Source: Treponema sp. (GTDB taxonomy: Bacteria; Spirochaetota; Spirochaetia; Treponematales; Breznakiellaceae). From it: a stretch of 5,679 nucleotides of DNA. The DNA is taken from NCBI GenBank assembly GCA_031256115.1, contig JAIRRF010000306.1, positions 1-5,679 of the forward strand. The letters run 5' to 3'. Position numbers and translations under genes: made by a program. Positions 1-5,679 of this stretch are shown in pieces (the stretch's first letter is position 1; each line of letters begins with the position of its first letter). The notes under the pieces are model-generated. The model was not told the DNA's origin, did not search any database, and saw only the letters and a program-made list of their open reading frames with translations.

Positions 1-678
1 ATAAGTAATCATTCCGTTATAACTTTTTGATTCAATTTCTACTTCATACTGTCTGTTATTGTAGACTATTTTATTTTTTATAGAACATATTTCACATTTA
101 TGTGTGCATAATTTCATGCATACTGATGTAGAAATATTATTATTTGATTTTATTTTTTCATTTTTTAGGTATTTCTCCCCTACCCCACTTTCAATAACAG
201 ACCAGGGAAGCTTTTCGGTTTTTACTGTGTTCCTGGTAATCAAATTAACTATGTTTAAATTATTATTTAGGATTCCTTTCCATATATCTATTTTTATATG
301 TTCCTGCCAGGCATCAAGGCGGCATCCTTCACTGTATGCTTCCAAGGCCAATTCTCCGGCCTTTTCTGTCCCCCGGGAAAAAATTCCCTCTAACAGACTG
401 AAGAACGGGCTATGAATGCTGACTTTATGTCCTTTCGGTTTTAATTTGTCTTTGATATAATACAGTTTTTGCCATGCAACTTCTTCATTTAACTGGGCAT
501 CCCATTGATACGGTGTATGGGGTTTAGGAACAAAGGTCCCAAGGTTGATATTAAAGTGAGAACCGGCGGCCTTCCCTGCTTCCAAAATAAAATCAACAAT
601 TTGGTTTTCCTCATTAATATTTACAAAATTCAAGGGAAGTCCAATCATAAAATAAAATTTTATTCTCCGCCAGCCGTT
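1..678 (-). CDS. C-terminal continuation of the radical SAM protein in the -1 frame, running off the window
   Basis: From the AAC codon at 678..676 this frame stays open for 226 codons to position 1 with no stop. Read after the A8 run it gives NGWRRIKFYFMIGLP, the conserved core strand of these radical SAM proteins. It continues with SHFNINLGTFVPKPHTPYQW, the GHKVSIHSPF-SLLEGIFSRG segment, RLDAW, PWSVIESGV, and a Cys-rich CMKLCTHKCEIC motif near the usual end of this protein type. There is no start codon with a good ribosome site in the right place, so it is not an independent gene. Joined to the upstream frame it makes a protein of at least 612 residues, close to the usual length. The last 300 bases are very AT-rich (about 26% GC) and encode many Asn, Lys and Ile residues. 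The open frame and the conserved motifs argue against long-standing decay. Confidence 0.8.
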
Positions 679-1835
679 TTTTTTGCCTCCTTAATGATGG
701 AAACTACTTCATCAAGGGCTACCTGTTTGTTCAATGCAAGTTGATTTGCTTTGTCGGGAGTTTCTACAGCAAAGGTAAGGCCGCTTTTCCTGACTTCGGA
801 TATTTTTGACAATATCGAAAGAGAAAAACCGGAAACCCGAAGAGACGGAAGCTGGAAAGAAATATGCTGCCCCCGGTATCTGCTGTTTAGGACTTCAACC
901 AGCGGATTAAGGTGGCAGTAATCGCCCGAGGACAATGAAGATAAAGATATCTCCCTATAACCCCCAAGTTTAACAAAAGCTTCCGCTTCTTCCAGTACAA
1001 GATCAGTCTGCTTTTGACGCATGGGCCTGTACCAGAAACCTGCATGACAAAAACGACAGCCATTGGGACAACCCCGCATGATTTCCACAGCGCCGTGATG
1101 TTGAACAGTCCTGATACTGGAAACGGGGAACACGGCAGGAAGATTCTCGGTATGTAAACCGGTATTTTCGCGGCTGCCAAATCCTGTAAAAATTGCCCGC
1201 CGTACTCCGGTTTTACCCGGCGCCCAAACATGGGGATGCGCTAAAATCCGATCCAGCAAACCGGATCGTGCGGCGCCGGCTTTTTTTAGATTAAGCAATT
1301 CCCAGGCAAGATCAAAAAAACCCGCTTCCGCTTCACCAATCCAAAATGCGTCGATAAAAGGACTGTACGGCAGGGGATTTGAAACGCAGGGCCCCCCCAT
1401 GATCACAATGGGATCATCAGTGTTCCGTTCTGCCGCTCTAAGGGCAATGCGGGAGTTATCCAATACCGAAAGGATTCCCGTTATTCCCAATTCATAACCC
1501 AGGGTAAAAAGCAAAAGATCCGTGTCCGAAAGGGCTATGCCGGTATCCAGACCATAGAGGGGCAAATCTTCTTCACGAAGGAGTTTTTCAAAATCCGGCG
1601 CCGGAGCAAAGGCTCTGTCGCAGGAAATACCTTCCATACGGTTGAGGCCGTTGTATATTATTCTAAGGGCCTGATTGGACATACCCAATTCATAAAGATC
1701 CGGAAATACAATGGCCGTCCGGAGTATTCCGTTTTTTTTATAAGCCCCGAATTCTCCTCCGGTATATCTGGCAGGTTTTTCAACCTCCAGAAGACGGGAA
1801 CCAAGACGTTCAATAGGATTAATAAAACGGTGCAT
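660..1835 (-). CDS. B12-binding/radical SAM protein (TIGR03960-like), N-terminal part up to the frameshift
   Basis: This frame encodes 391 residues and belongs to the radical SAM proteins that carry an N-terminal cobalamin-binding-like domain (TIGR03960 type); their reaction is not established. Residues 1-30 hold the family's start, with a VEKPARYTGGEFG segment. Residues about 38-180 form the B12-binding-like Rossmann region (AIVFPDLYELGMSN, then IMGGPC). The radical SAM domain begins near residue 245, and its CxxxCxxC iron-sulfur motif is Cys256, Cys260 and Cys263. The ATG at 1835 is chosen because it matches the family N-terminus, although the 21 bases between it and the upstream gene's stop show no clear Shine-Dalgarno sequence; translation may be coupled to that gene. 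The frame stops at TAA (660..662) in the middle of the barrel, only five residues after an A8 run. The product as read would lack the GLP strand and everything after it. The family continues in the -1 frame, described separately. Confidence 0.85.
   Translation of the reverse strand: MHRFINPIERLGSRLLEVEKPARYTGGEFGAYKKNGILRTAIVFPDLYELGMSNQALRIIYNGLNRMEGISCDRAFAPAPDFEKLLREEDLPLYGLDTGIALSDTDLLLFTLGYELGITGILSVLDNSRIALRAAERNTDDPIVIMGGPCVSNPLPYSPFIDAFWIGEAEAGFFDLAWELLNLKKAGAARSGLLDRILAHPHVWAPGKTGVRRAIFTGFGSRENTGLHTENLPAVFPVSSIRTVQHHGAVEIMRGCPNGCRFCHAGFWYRPMRQKQTDLVLEEAEAFVKLGGYREISLSSLSSGDYCHLNPLVEVLNSRYRGQHISFQLPSLRVSGFSLSILSKISEVRKSGLTFAVETPDKANQLALNKQVALDEVVSIIKEAKKTAGGE
677..684 (-). other. A8 homopolymer at the -1 frameshift point (slippery site or indel)
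   Basis: On the coding strand the zero frame reads GAG GCA AAA AAA ACG GCT GGC GGA GAA TAA. Slipping back one base on the A_AAA_AAA heptamer gives GCA AAA AAA AAC GGC TGG CGG AGA ATA, which restores the conserved family sequence. The heptamer is in the canonical X_XXY_YYZ phase for ribosomal -1 frameshifting. A ninth A would restore the frame equally well, so transcriptional slippage, phase variation, a recent deletion or a sequencing error all remain possible. An AAGGAGG sequence lies one base upstream (686..692). The only structure noticed downstream is a weak AT-only palindrome at 651..664. Confidence 0.7.
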
Positions 1836-1856
1836 TTCTAATGGTCCGGCAGACTT

Positions 1857-3059
1857 CTAGTTCTCCAACAGTGTTATTTCCACCCGGCGGTTTTGCTGCA
1901 TTCCCTGGGCTGTACGATTATCCGCAATTGGCCGTTCCGCTCCGTAACCCCGGACCAGCACTTGAGATGATTCCCGTACGCCTTTCGAGATTAGATAATT
2001 CGCCACCGCCGCCGCCCGGTCCTGGGAAGTTTTCAACCTGGCCGCTTCGGTTCCTGACAGGGCAGTGTGGCCTCCCACAAGAATATCCCGGTCCGCAAAT
2101 TGTTTTAGTATTTCCCCAATTTTATCAAGTTTTGATTTTTCGCTTTCTAAAAGGATTGCCGAATTGGGCAGAAATTGTATATTTTCCAAATTGATGGTTA
2201 TTCCCTCTTCATCAATCCTGACAGATGCATCGGTAATTCCAAGCCGGGCAATTTCATCGGCAATGCTCTGGGCTACATCTTCTTTCTTCATAATTTCTGA
2301 TTCTATGATTTCCGCTTCCGCCCTGCCTCTGTATTCCACAGTCATGCCGTTGGAAAGACTGAAAATTATCCTGAAACTTTCGTCATAGGATACGGCCTGG
2401 CCAATTTCAAGGTCCCAATAGATTAACTGATCATGAGCCTCCTGGATACGCCGGGGCCAAATACGGCCCTTTGCTGCCTCCGGCTCATAGAAAATCCGGT
2501 AGGATACGGAAAAAACCGGATAACTCTTTCCTTTCCATTCCCGGCTGCCCAAAAAGGTATAATGAGCATCAAAAGGAATCCGGTAAGGTTCTTCTATACC
2601 GAAAGCTTCCCTGAGATCATGTATGGCGTAGCCGGCTGCGCTCCAGCTTTCCCCTTCTCTTACATCTCTGCCGGGAAATACCGGCACATTCCGGACCATG
2701 GGCATATAATACATGGGTTCAATGGTGATATATCCAAGACTATCCAGCTCAAAAACTGATGTATATTCATTGCTCCAATGAAAGCTGCTGTCCCCTTCCA
2801 GAATTTGTTCGGAACTGGTAAATACTGCCATGTGCTTGGCTTTATCTCCTTCGTCTTCGGTTACCTCCATAGAAACCCGGTTAAGAATCCTGCTGCGATG
2901 GTTGAATTGGTGATCAATGTAAACATCTTCGTTTACCACCGACACAATTCTGTATTTGTTTCCTGTAGAAAATTTGTATTGAAAAGTTTCAGCCCCTGTT
3001 ACGGCACAGAAAACCAAAGAAAGTACAATTGTAAAAAGAAAGCTGTTGTTTTTATCCAT
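1857..3059 (-). CDS. Secreted OmpA-domain envelope protein with altered peptidoglycan-binding loop
   Basis: This 400-residue protein is probably periplasmic or outer-membrane associated. Residues 1-23 look like a signal peptide: a Lys, then a hydrophobic stretch, with a plausible signal peptidase I cut after TGA (residues 21-23). Cys18 in LVFC makes a relaxed spirochaetal lipobox a weaker alternative. Residues about 25-255 are a beta-rich region I cannot assign to a family. Residues about 285-398 are an OmpA C-terminal domain: INLENIQFLPNSA, the GGHTALSG loop, QDRAAAVANYLISKGV, RGYGAERPIADN and NRRVEI. The loop normally reads TDxxG, and its Asp contacts diaminopimelate; here that position is Ala333. 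The partner Arg (Arg348) is kept. AGGGGG at 3066..3071 lies six bases before the ATG and supports this start. The gene is first in a probable two-gene unit with the radical SAM gene 21 bases downstream, and is divergent from the tRNA gene. Confidence 0.85.
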   Translation of the reverse strand: MDKNNSFLFTIVLSLVFCAVTGAETFQYKFSTGNKYRIVSVVNEDVYIDHQFNHRSRILNRVSMEVTEDEGDKAKHMAVFTSSEQILEGDSSFHWSNEYTSVFELDSLGYITIEPMYYMPMVRNVPVFPGRDVREGESWSAAGYAIHDLREAFGIEEPYRIPFDAHYTFLGSREWKGKSYPVFSVSYRIFYEPEAAKGRIWPRRIQEAHDQLIYWDLEIGQAVSYDESFRIIFSLSNGMTVEYRGRAEAEIIESEIMKKEDVAQSIADEIARLGITDASVRIDEEGITINLENIQFLPNSAILLESEKSKLDKIGEILKQFADRDILVGGHTALSGTEAARLKTSQDRAAAVANYLISKGVRESSQVLVRGYGAERPIADNRTAQGMQQNRRVEITLLEN

Positions 3060-3065
3060 AGACCG

Positions 3066-3100
3066 CCCCCTGTATAGTATCGTAAAAGTTTGTTTTTTTT
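3066..3100 (-). promoter_or_regulatory. Possible promoter and ribosome binding site of the OmpA-domain gene
   Basis: The minus strand upstream of the ATG shows an A8 tract (3093..3100), then -10-like hexamers TACGAT (3079..3084) or TACTAT (3074..3079), and the AGGGGG ribosome site (3066..3071). No convincing -35 box is visible. The -10 candidates lie so close to the start that the leader would be very short. The ribosome site is credible; the promoter is only a candidate. Confidence 0.3.
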
Positions 3101-3112
3101 GCTATCATGGAC

Positions 3113-3142
3113 TTGACCCGTAGTGCATTTTTCGTGTATTCA
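3113..3142 (+). promoter_or_regulatory. Probable sigma-70-type promoter of the tRNA gene
   Basis: TTGACC at 3113..3118 matches a -35 box. TATTCA at 3137..3142 (spacing 18), or the overlapping TGTATT at 3135..3140 (spacing 16), is the best -10 candidate. Transcription would start around 3149, about ten bases before the mature tRNA. No separate promoter is clear between the tRNA and carA, so carAB may be read from here by readthrough. The -10 is imperfect. Confidence 0.45.
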
Positions 3143-3159
3143 TAATTCAATAAGGATCC

Positions 3160-3233
3160 GGGCCTTTAGCTCAGTTGGTTAGAGCTGCGGACTCATAATC
3201 CGTAGGTCCCTGGTTCAAGTCCAGGAAGGCCCA
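3160..3233 (+). tRNA. tRNA with CAU anticodon, probably tRNA-Ile2 (lysidine), otherwise elongator tRNA-Met
   Basis: The cloverleaf is complete. The acceptor stem GGGCCTT (3160..3166) pairs perfectly with AAGGCCC (3226..3232), with discriminator A at 3233. The D stem is GCTC/GAGC, and the anticodon stem is GCGGA/TCCGT closing the loop CTCATAA. The anticodon is CAT at 3194..3196. The T stem is CCTGG/CCAGG with loop TTCAAGT. The 3' CCA is not encoded, so it must be added enzymatically. Initiator tRNA is excluded because the first pair is G-C and the anticodon stem lacks three G-C pairs. C4-G69 and C5-G68 in the acceptor stem match features of tRNA-Ile2, whose C34 is converted to lysidine by TilS to read AUA, rather than E. 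coli elongator tRNA-Met. Final identity is not certain. It lies 105 bases upstream of carA on the same strand. Confidence 0.95.
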
Positions 3234-3267
3234 AAGTACAAATCACTTATGATACGATGAATCATCT

Positions 3268-3284
3268 GCCTTCCTGGACTTGAA
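3268..3284 (-). repeat. 17-base inverted copy of the tRNA T-arm and 3' acceptor strand
   Basis: GCCTTCCTGGACTTGAA here is the exact reverse complement of tRNA positions 3214..3230. A transcript running past the tRNA could form a 17-bp helix with the T-arm and acceptor strand across a 37-base loop, in competition with the cloverleaf. No U-run follows, so it is not an ordinary intrinsic terminator. A small GATGA-A-TCATC inverted repeat (3256..3266) sits in the loop. Confidence 0.85.
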
Positions 3285-3305
3285 ACTCAAACTGCGCCGA
3301 CCATC

Positions 3306-3342
3306 AGGAGGAAAAGGGGCCATGGAAGGCCCAAAAATATGA
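3306..3342 (+). promoter_or_regulatory. carA leader: ribosome site, six-codon mini-ORF and small hairpin
   Basis: A strong AGGAGG (3306..3311) stands ten bases before an ATG at 3322 that opens a short ORF reading MEGPKI and ending at TGA 3340..3342. That stop overlaps the carA ATG (3339..3341) as ATGA, the classic arrangement for translational coupling. GGGCC (3317..3321) and GGCCC (3328..3332) can form a 5-bp GC hairpin with the mini-ORF ATG in the loop. The carA start itself has only the weaker GGAAGG nearby. The elements are visible; their use as a leader peptide is inference. Confidence 0.4.
3324..3335 (+). repeat. 12-base direct copy of the tRNA 3' end beside the carA start
   Basis: GGAAGGCCCAAA repeats positions 3224..3235, which are the tRNA 3' acceptor strand, discriminator and two flanking bases, exactly 100 bases downstream. 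It includes GGAAGG, the only Shine-Dalgarno-like sequence at normal spacing (nine bases) before the carA ATG. It could be the footprint of a duplication, a site-specific integration remnant, or a functional mimic. Confidence 0.8.
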
Positions 3343-4502
3343 CAAAACCCATAAAACAAGCCAAACTTGTTCTGGAGGATGGGTCTGAATACCCAGGCTG
3401 GTCCTTCGGCGGGGTCCTGTCCCGGGCGGGGGAAGTAGTTTTTACCACCGCCATGAATGGCTATCTTCAATATCTGACAGATCCGGGTTACCGGGGTCAG
3501 ATTCTCGTTTCATCCTACCCCCTGGTTGGGAACTGCGGTGTACCTCTTACCAAAAACGGGGAACCTGTTTTTAACGAAGCGGGTATTCCCGTCCATTTTG
3601 AATCCTCCCGAATACAGGTTTCCGGTTTTGTAGTATTTGAACCCTGCGGAAAACCAAGCCATTACACTTGCAGCACTACCCTTTCTTCATGGCTGGAAAA
3701 AAACAATGTCCCCGGCATTTATGGAATTGATACCAGAGCCCTGACGATCCGCCTAAGAAATCAAGGGGTGATGATGGGAAAAATTGTGGTTGAGGGAAGC
3801 AATGATGTTAGCTTTGATTCGGGGATGGTTTCCCATCCTGTCCCGGAGGTCTCTCCGGTAGAGGTTTTTCCTATGGAAGTATCGACATCCACATTGAAAG
3901 GCGCCGGCCTGCCGGATACTGAAGCGCCCGTAATCGTTCTGATAGACTGCGGCGCCAAGGCAGGCATTATCCGCTGTCTCATTGCCCGGGGAGTACGGAT
4001 AATCCGTATTCCCTGGAATCACGATCCTGCCGGACTTAATTTTGATGGAATTATACTTTCCGGCGGCCCCGGCGATCCTAAGGCTTGCGGTAAAACTATA
4101 GCCATGGTACGCCGGGCTTTCGGCCATGGCAAACCGGTTTTTGGAATCGGTCTGGGATGCCAGATCATGGCCCTGGCAGCGGGAGCTGATACCTACAAGC
4201 TTCCTTACGGACACCGGGGTCAGACTCAGCCCTGTATTGATATGGAAAGCGGACGTTGTTATATCACCAGCCAAAATCACGGGTTTGCCATTCGAAGCGA
4301 TACCCTTCCTTCCGGTTGGGAACCCTGGTTTATAAACAACAACGACAATACCATTGAAGGTATCCGCTCCACCCGCGGCCCCTTTAGGGCAGTCCAATTT
4401 TACCCCGAGGGATGCCCCGGCCCCAGGGACACGGAATTCTTGTTCGATCGTTTTATCGAAGAGGTCCGGGGTGTACCCCTGGAAGTACCATGCATAAAAT
4501 AA
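3339..4502 (+). CDS. carA: Carbamoyl-phosphate synthetase small subunit with degenerate glutaminase site
   Basis: This 387-residue protein has normal CarA length. The small subunit normally hydrolyses glutamine and channels the ammonia to CarB for pyrimidine and arginine synthesis. Residues 1-150 are the CPSase small-chain domain ([35 protein letters not shown]). Residues about 198-378 are a class I glutamine amidotransferase domain: [13 protein letters not shown] (oxyanion strand), GIGLGCQ elbow, [16 protein letters not shown] and VQFYPEG. The nucleophile expected in GICLGxQ is Gly271 (GGT, 4149..4151), and the catalytic His expected in HPE is Tyr355 (TAC, 4401..4403). Gln275 and Glu357 remain. 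Both align to E. coli Cys269 and His353 with a constant offset of two. Glutaminase activity is therefore probably absent. Cys274 lies three residues after the elbow and is unlikely to substitute. The ATG at 3339 matches the family N-terminus, and no in-frame start lies just upstream. The 3' end overlaps carB by 13 bases. Confidence 0.95.
   Translation: MTKPIKQAKLVLEDGSEYPGWSFGGVLSRAGEVVFTTAMNGYLQYLTDPGYRGQILVSSYPLVGNCGVPLTKNGEPVFNEAGIPVHFESSRIQVSGFVVFEPCGKPSHYTCSTTLSSWLEKNNVPGIYGIDTRALTIRLRNQGVMMGKIVVEGSNDVSFDSGMVSHPVPEVSPVEVFPMEVSTSTLKGAGLPDTEAPVIVLIDCGAKAGIIRCLIARGVRIIRIPWNHDPAGLNFDGIILSGGPGDPKACGKTIAMVRRAFGHGKPVFGIGLGCQIMALAAGADTYKLPYGHRGQTQPCIDMESGRCYITSQNHGFAIRSDTLPSGWEPWFINNNDNTIEGIRSTRGPFRAVQFYPEGCPGPRDTEFLFDRFIEEVRGVPLEVPCIK
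4468..4479 (+). promoter_or_regulatory. Small GC hairpin at the carA/carB junction
   Basis: GGGG-TGTA-CCCC forms a four-pair stem with a tetraloop, ten bases before the carB ATG and inside the last codons of carA. It is followed by GGAAG only four bases before the ATG, a poorly spaced ribosome site. The arrangement fits coupled translation of carB from carA. The hairpin is short and may be incidental. Confidence 0.25.
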
Positions 4503-5679
4503 AAAAGGTTCTGGTCCTTGGTTCGGGGGGTTTAAAAATCGGCCAGGCAGGAGAATTTGACTATTCCGGCTCCCAGGCCCTTAAGGCCCTTAAGGAAGAA
4601 GGAATCAAAACAGTATTGATAAACCCCAACATAGCCACCATCCAAACCAGCGAAGGGATGGCGGATGCCACCTATTTTTTGCCTGTTACCCCGGAATTTA
4701 TTAAGGAAGTGATCGAAAAGGAAAAGCCCGACGGATTGTTTCTTTCTTTCGGCGGACAGACCGCCCTTAATGCAGGCGTGGAACTGGACCGGGATGGGAC
4801 TCTTTACAAGTACGGGGTCAATGTTTTGGGAACTCCGGTCAAGTCTATTGAAGATACAGAAGACCGGGAACGCTTTATTAAACGCCTTGATGAAATCGGC
4901 GTTAAGACTCCCCGGAGCATAGCGGTAAGCGCCGGTGACGGCGATGCTAAAGGCAATGGCATAGTATCGGCGCTTGATTTACCGGAAGCATTAGAGACAG
5001 CCGCCGCCGCGGCATCAGCGATTGGGTATCCGGTGATGGTCCGGGCTGCCTATTCCCTTGGAGGTCAGGGCTCCGGGCTCTGCCGCAACGAAAAGGAACT
5101 ACGCAGCCGTTGCGATCGGGCTTTTGCCAGGACCGGCGGGGCCCAGGTCTTAATAGAAGAATGGCTTGGAGGATGGAAAGAAATAGAATTTGAGGTGGTC
5201 CGGGATTGTATAGACAATTGTATTACAGTCTGCAGTATGGAAAATTTTGATCCCCTGGGAATCCATACCGGAGAAAGCATTGTTGTTGCTCCATGCCAGA
5301 CATTAACCGATTCGGAGTATCAAAAGCTTCGCCGCATTGCCATAGAAGTAATCCGTCATTTAGGTATCCTGGGTGAATGTAATATCCAGTATGCCCTAGA
5401 TCCGGAAAGCGAAGACTACCGGATCATCGAGGTAAACGCCCGGCTTTCCCGGTCTTCCGCCCTGGCTTCCAAAGCTACCGGATACCCCCTGGCTTTTGTG
5501 GCGGCCAAACTAGCCCTGGGTTATTCCCTTCCGGAAATAGAAAACCGTATTACCCGGATAACAAAGTCCTGCTTTGAACCTGCCCTGGACTATATTGTCC
5601 TTAAAGTTCCCCGCTGGGATCTTACCAAATTTAAAAATGTGGAAAACCGTATCGGCAGTGAGATGAAAAGCGTCGGCGA
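4490..5679 (+). CDS. carB: Carbamoyl-phosphate synthetase large subunit, N-terminal 396 residues (runs off the window)
   Basis: CarB makes carbamoyl phosphate from bicarbonate, two ATP and ammonia. The frame is open from the ATG at 4490 to the right edge, giving 396 of the roughly 1,070 residues usual for the family. Residues 1-120 form the first pre-ATP-grasp domain ([34 protein letters not shown]). The first ATP-grasp domain follows: SLGGQGSG at about 189-196, [30 protein letters not shown], Gln300, and [20 protein letters not shown] with Glu314 and Asn316. These match E. coli Gln285, Glu299 and Asn301, so the synthetase site looks intact. Several segments ([36 protein letters not shown]) resemble the eukaryotic CAD enzyme more than E. 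coli CarB. About 14 extra residues lie near 145-165. It overlaps carA by 13 bases, so the two subunits are almost certainly co-translated. Confidence 0.97.
   Translation, partial: MHKIKKVLVLGSGGLKIGQAGEFDYSGSQALKALKEEGIKTVLINPNIATIQTSEGMADATYFLPVTPEFIKEVIEKEKPDGLFLSFGGQTALNAGVELDRDGTLYKYGVNVLGTPVKSIEDTEDRERFIKRLDEIGVKTPRSIAVSAGDGDAKGNGIVSALDLPEALETAAAAASAIGYPVMVRAAYSLGGQGSGLCRNEKELRSRCDRAFARTGGAQVLIEEWLGGWKEIEFEVVRDCIDNCITVCSMENFDPLGIHTGESIVVAPCQTLTDSEYQKLRRIAIEVIRHLGILGECNIQYALDPESEDYRIIEVNARLSRSSALASKATGYPLAFVAAKLALGYSLPEIENRITRITKSCFEPALDYIVLKVPRWDLTKFKNVENRIGSEMKSVG

Noticed and set aside
651..664. 14-base palindrome AATAAAATTTTATT as a frameshift-stimulating stem-loop
   Set aside because: It is AT-only with at most a five-pair stem, and it is explained by the codons for the conserved IKFYF segment.
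660..680. Independent re-start of translation for the downstream radical SAM frame
   Set aside because: The in-frame ATG at 648 has GGAG about 17 bases upstream, too far, and starting there would omit conserved residues.
505..744. Plus-strand open frames over the radical SAM gene, including 104..415
   Set aside because: The minus strand carries conserved radical SAM motifs throughout, and the plus-strand translations are low-complexity with no recognisable domain.
887..1231. A second minus-strand frame within the radical SAM gene
   Set aside because: It is a shadow in another frame; the CxxxCxxC motif and flanking conservation are in the main frame.
3214..3284. Intrinsic terminator after the tRNA
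   Set aside because: The stem is long, but its 5' arm is the tRNA itself and no U-run follows position 3284.
3280..3308. A carA promoter with -35 TTGAAA at 3280
   Set aside because: No -10-like hexamer exists at 16-18 bases downstream; the region reads ATCAGG.
3753..4397. A 214-codon open frame antisense to carA
   Set aside because: It lies wholly within a strongly conserved carA, has no family resemblance, and is explained by carA codon usage.

Overview
The window is about 5.7 kb of bacterial chromosome with two divergent transcription units either side of a tRNA gene. The best guess at the host is a spirochaete of the Treponema type. This rests on a secreted OmpA-domain protein carrying a GHTAL variant of the peptidoglycan-binding loop, a TIGR03960-like radical SAM protein, and a CarB that resembles the eukaryotic (CAD-type) enzyme. 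The assignment is inference; no rRNA or other phylogenetic marker is present. Most of the window is of medium GC, but the leftmost 300 bases are only about 26% GC by hand count.

Left half, minus strand: an OmpA-family envelope protein (3059 down to 1857) is followed after 21 bases by a B12-binding/radical SAM protein (1835 down past position 1). The radical SAM reading frame is interrupted by a -1 shift at a run of eight A (677..684). Upstream of the run the frame ends in TAA at 660..662. The -1 frame continues the family's sequence without a stop to the window edge and contains the expected GWRRIKFYFMIGLP segment immediately after the run. The gene is therefore recoded, newly broken, or affected by a homopolymer read error.

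Middle: a tRNA gene with a CAU anticodon (3160..3233, probably the lysidine-modified tRNA-Ile2) has a plausible promoter. The 105 bases between it and carA contain an exact 17-base inverted copy of the tRNA T-arm/3' acceptor strand, a 12-base direct copy of the tRNA 3' end next to the carA start, and a six-codon mini-ORF that overlaps the carA start as ATGA. These pieces can form mutually exclusive pairings, which suggests, but does not prove, a regulatory leader.

Right half, plus strand: carA (3339..4502) and carB (4490, running off the right edge) overlap by 13 bases and encode carbamoyl-phosphate synthetase. The CarA glutaminase domain has lost both catalytic residues that define its activity: the nucleophilic Cys is Gly271 and the catalytic His is Tyr355. 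The rest of the fold and the CarB synthetase active site look intact. The predicted enzyme would depend on free ammonia, as vertebrate CPS I does. This is the most interesting observation in the window.
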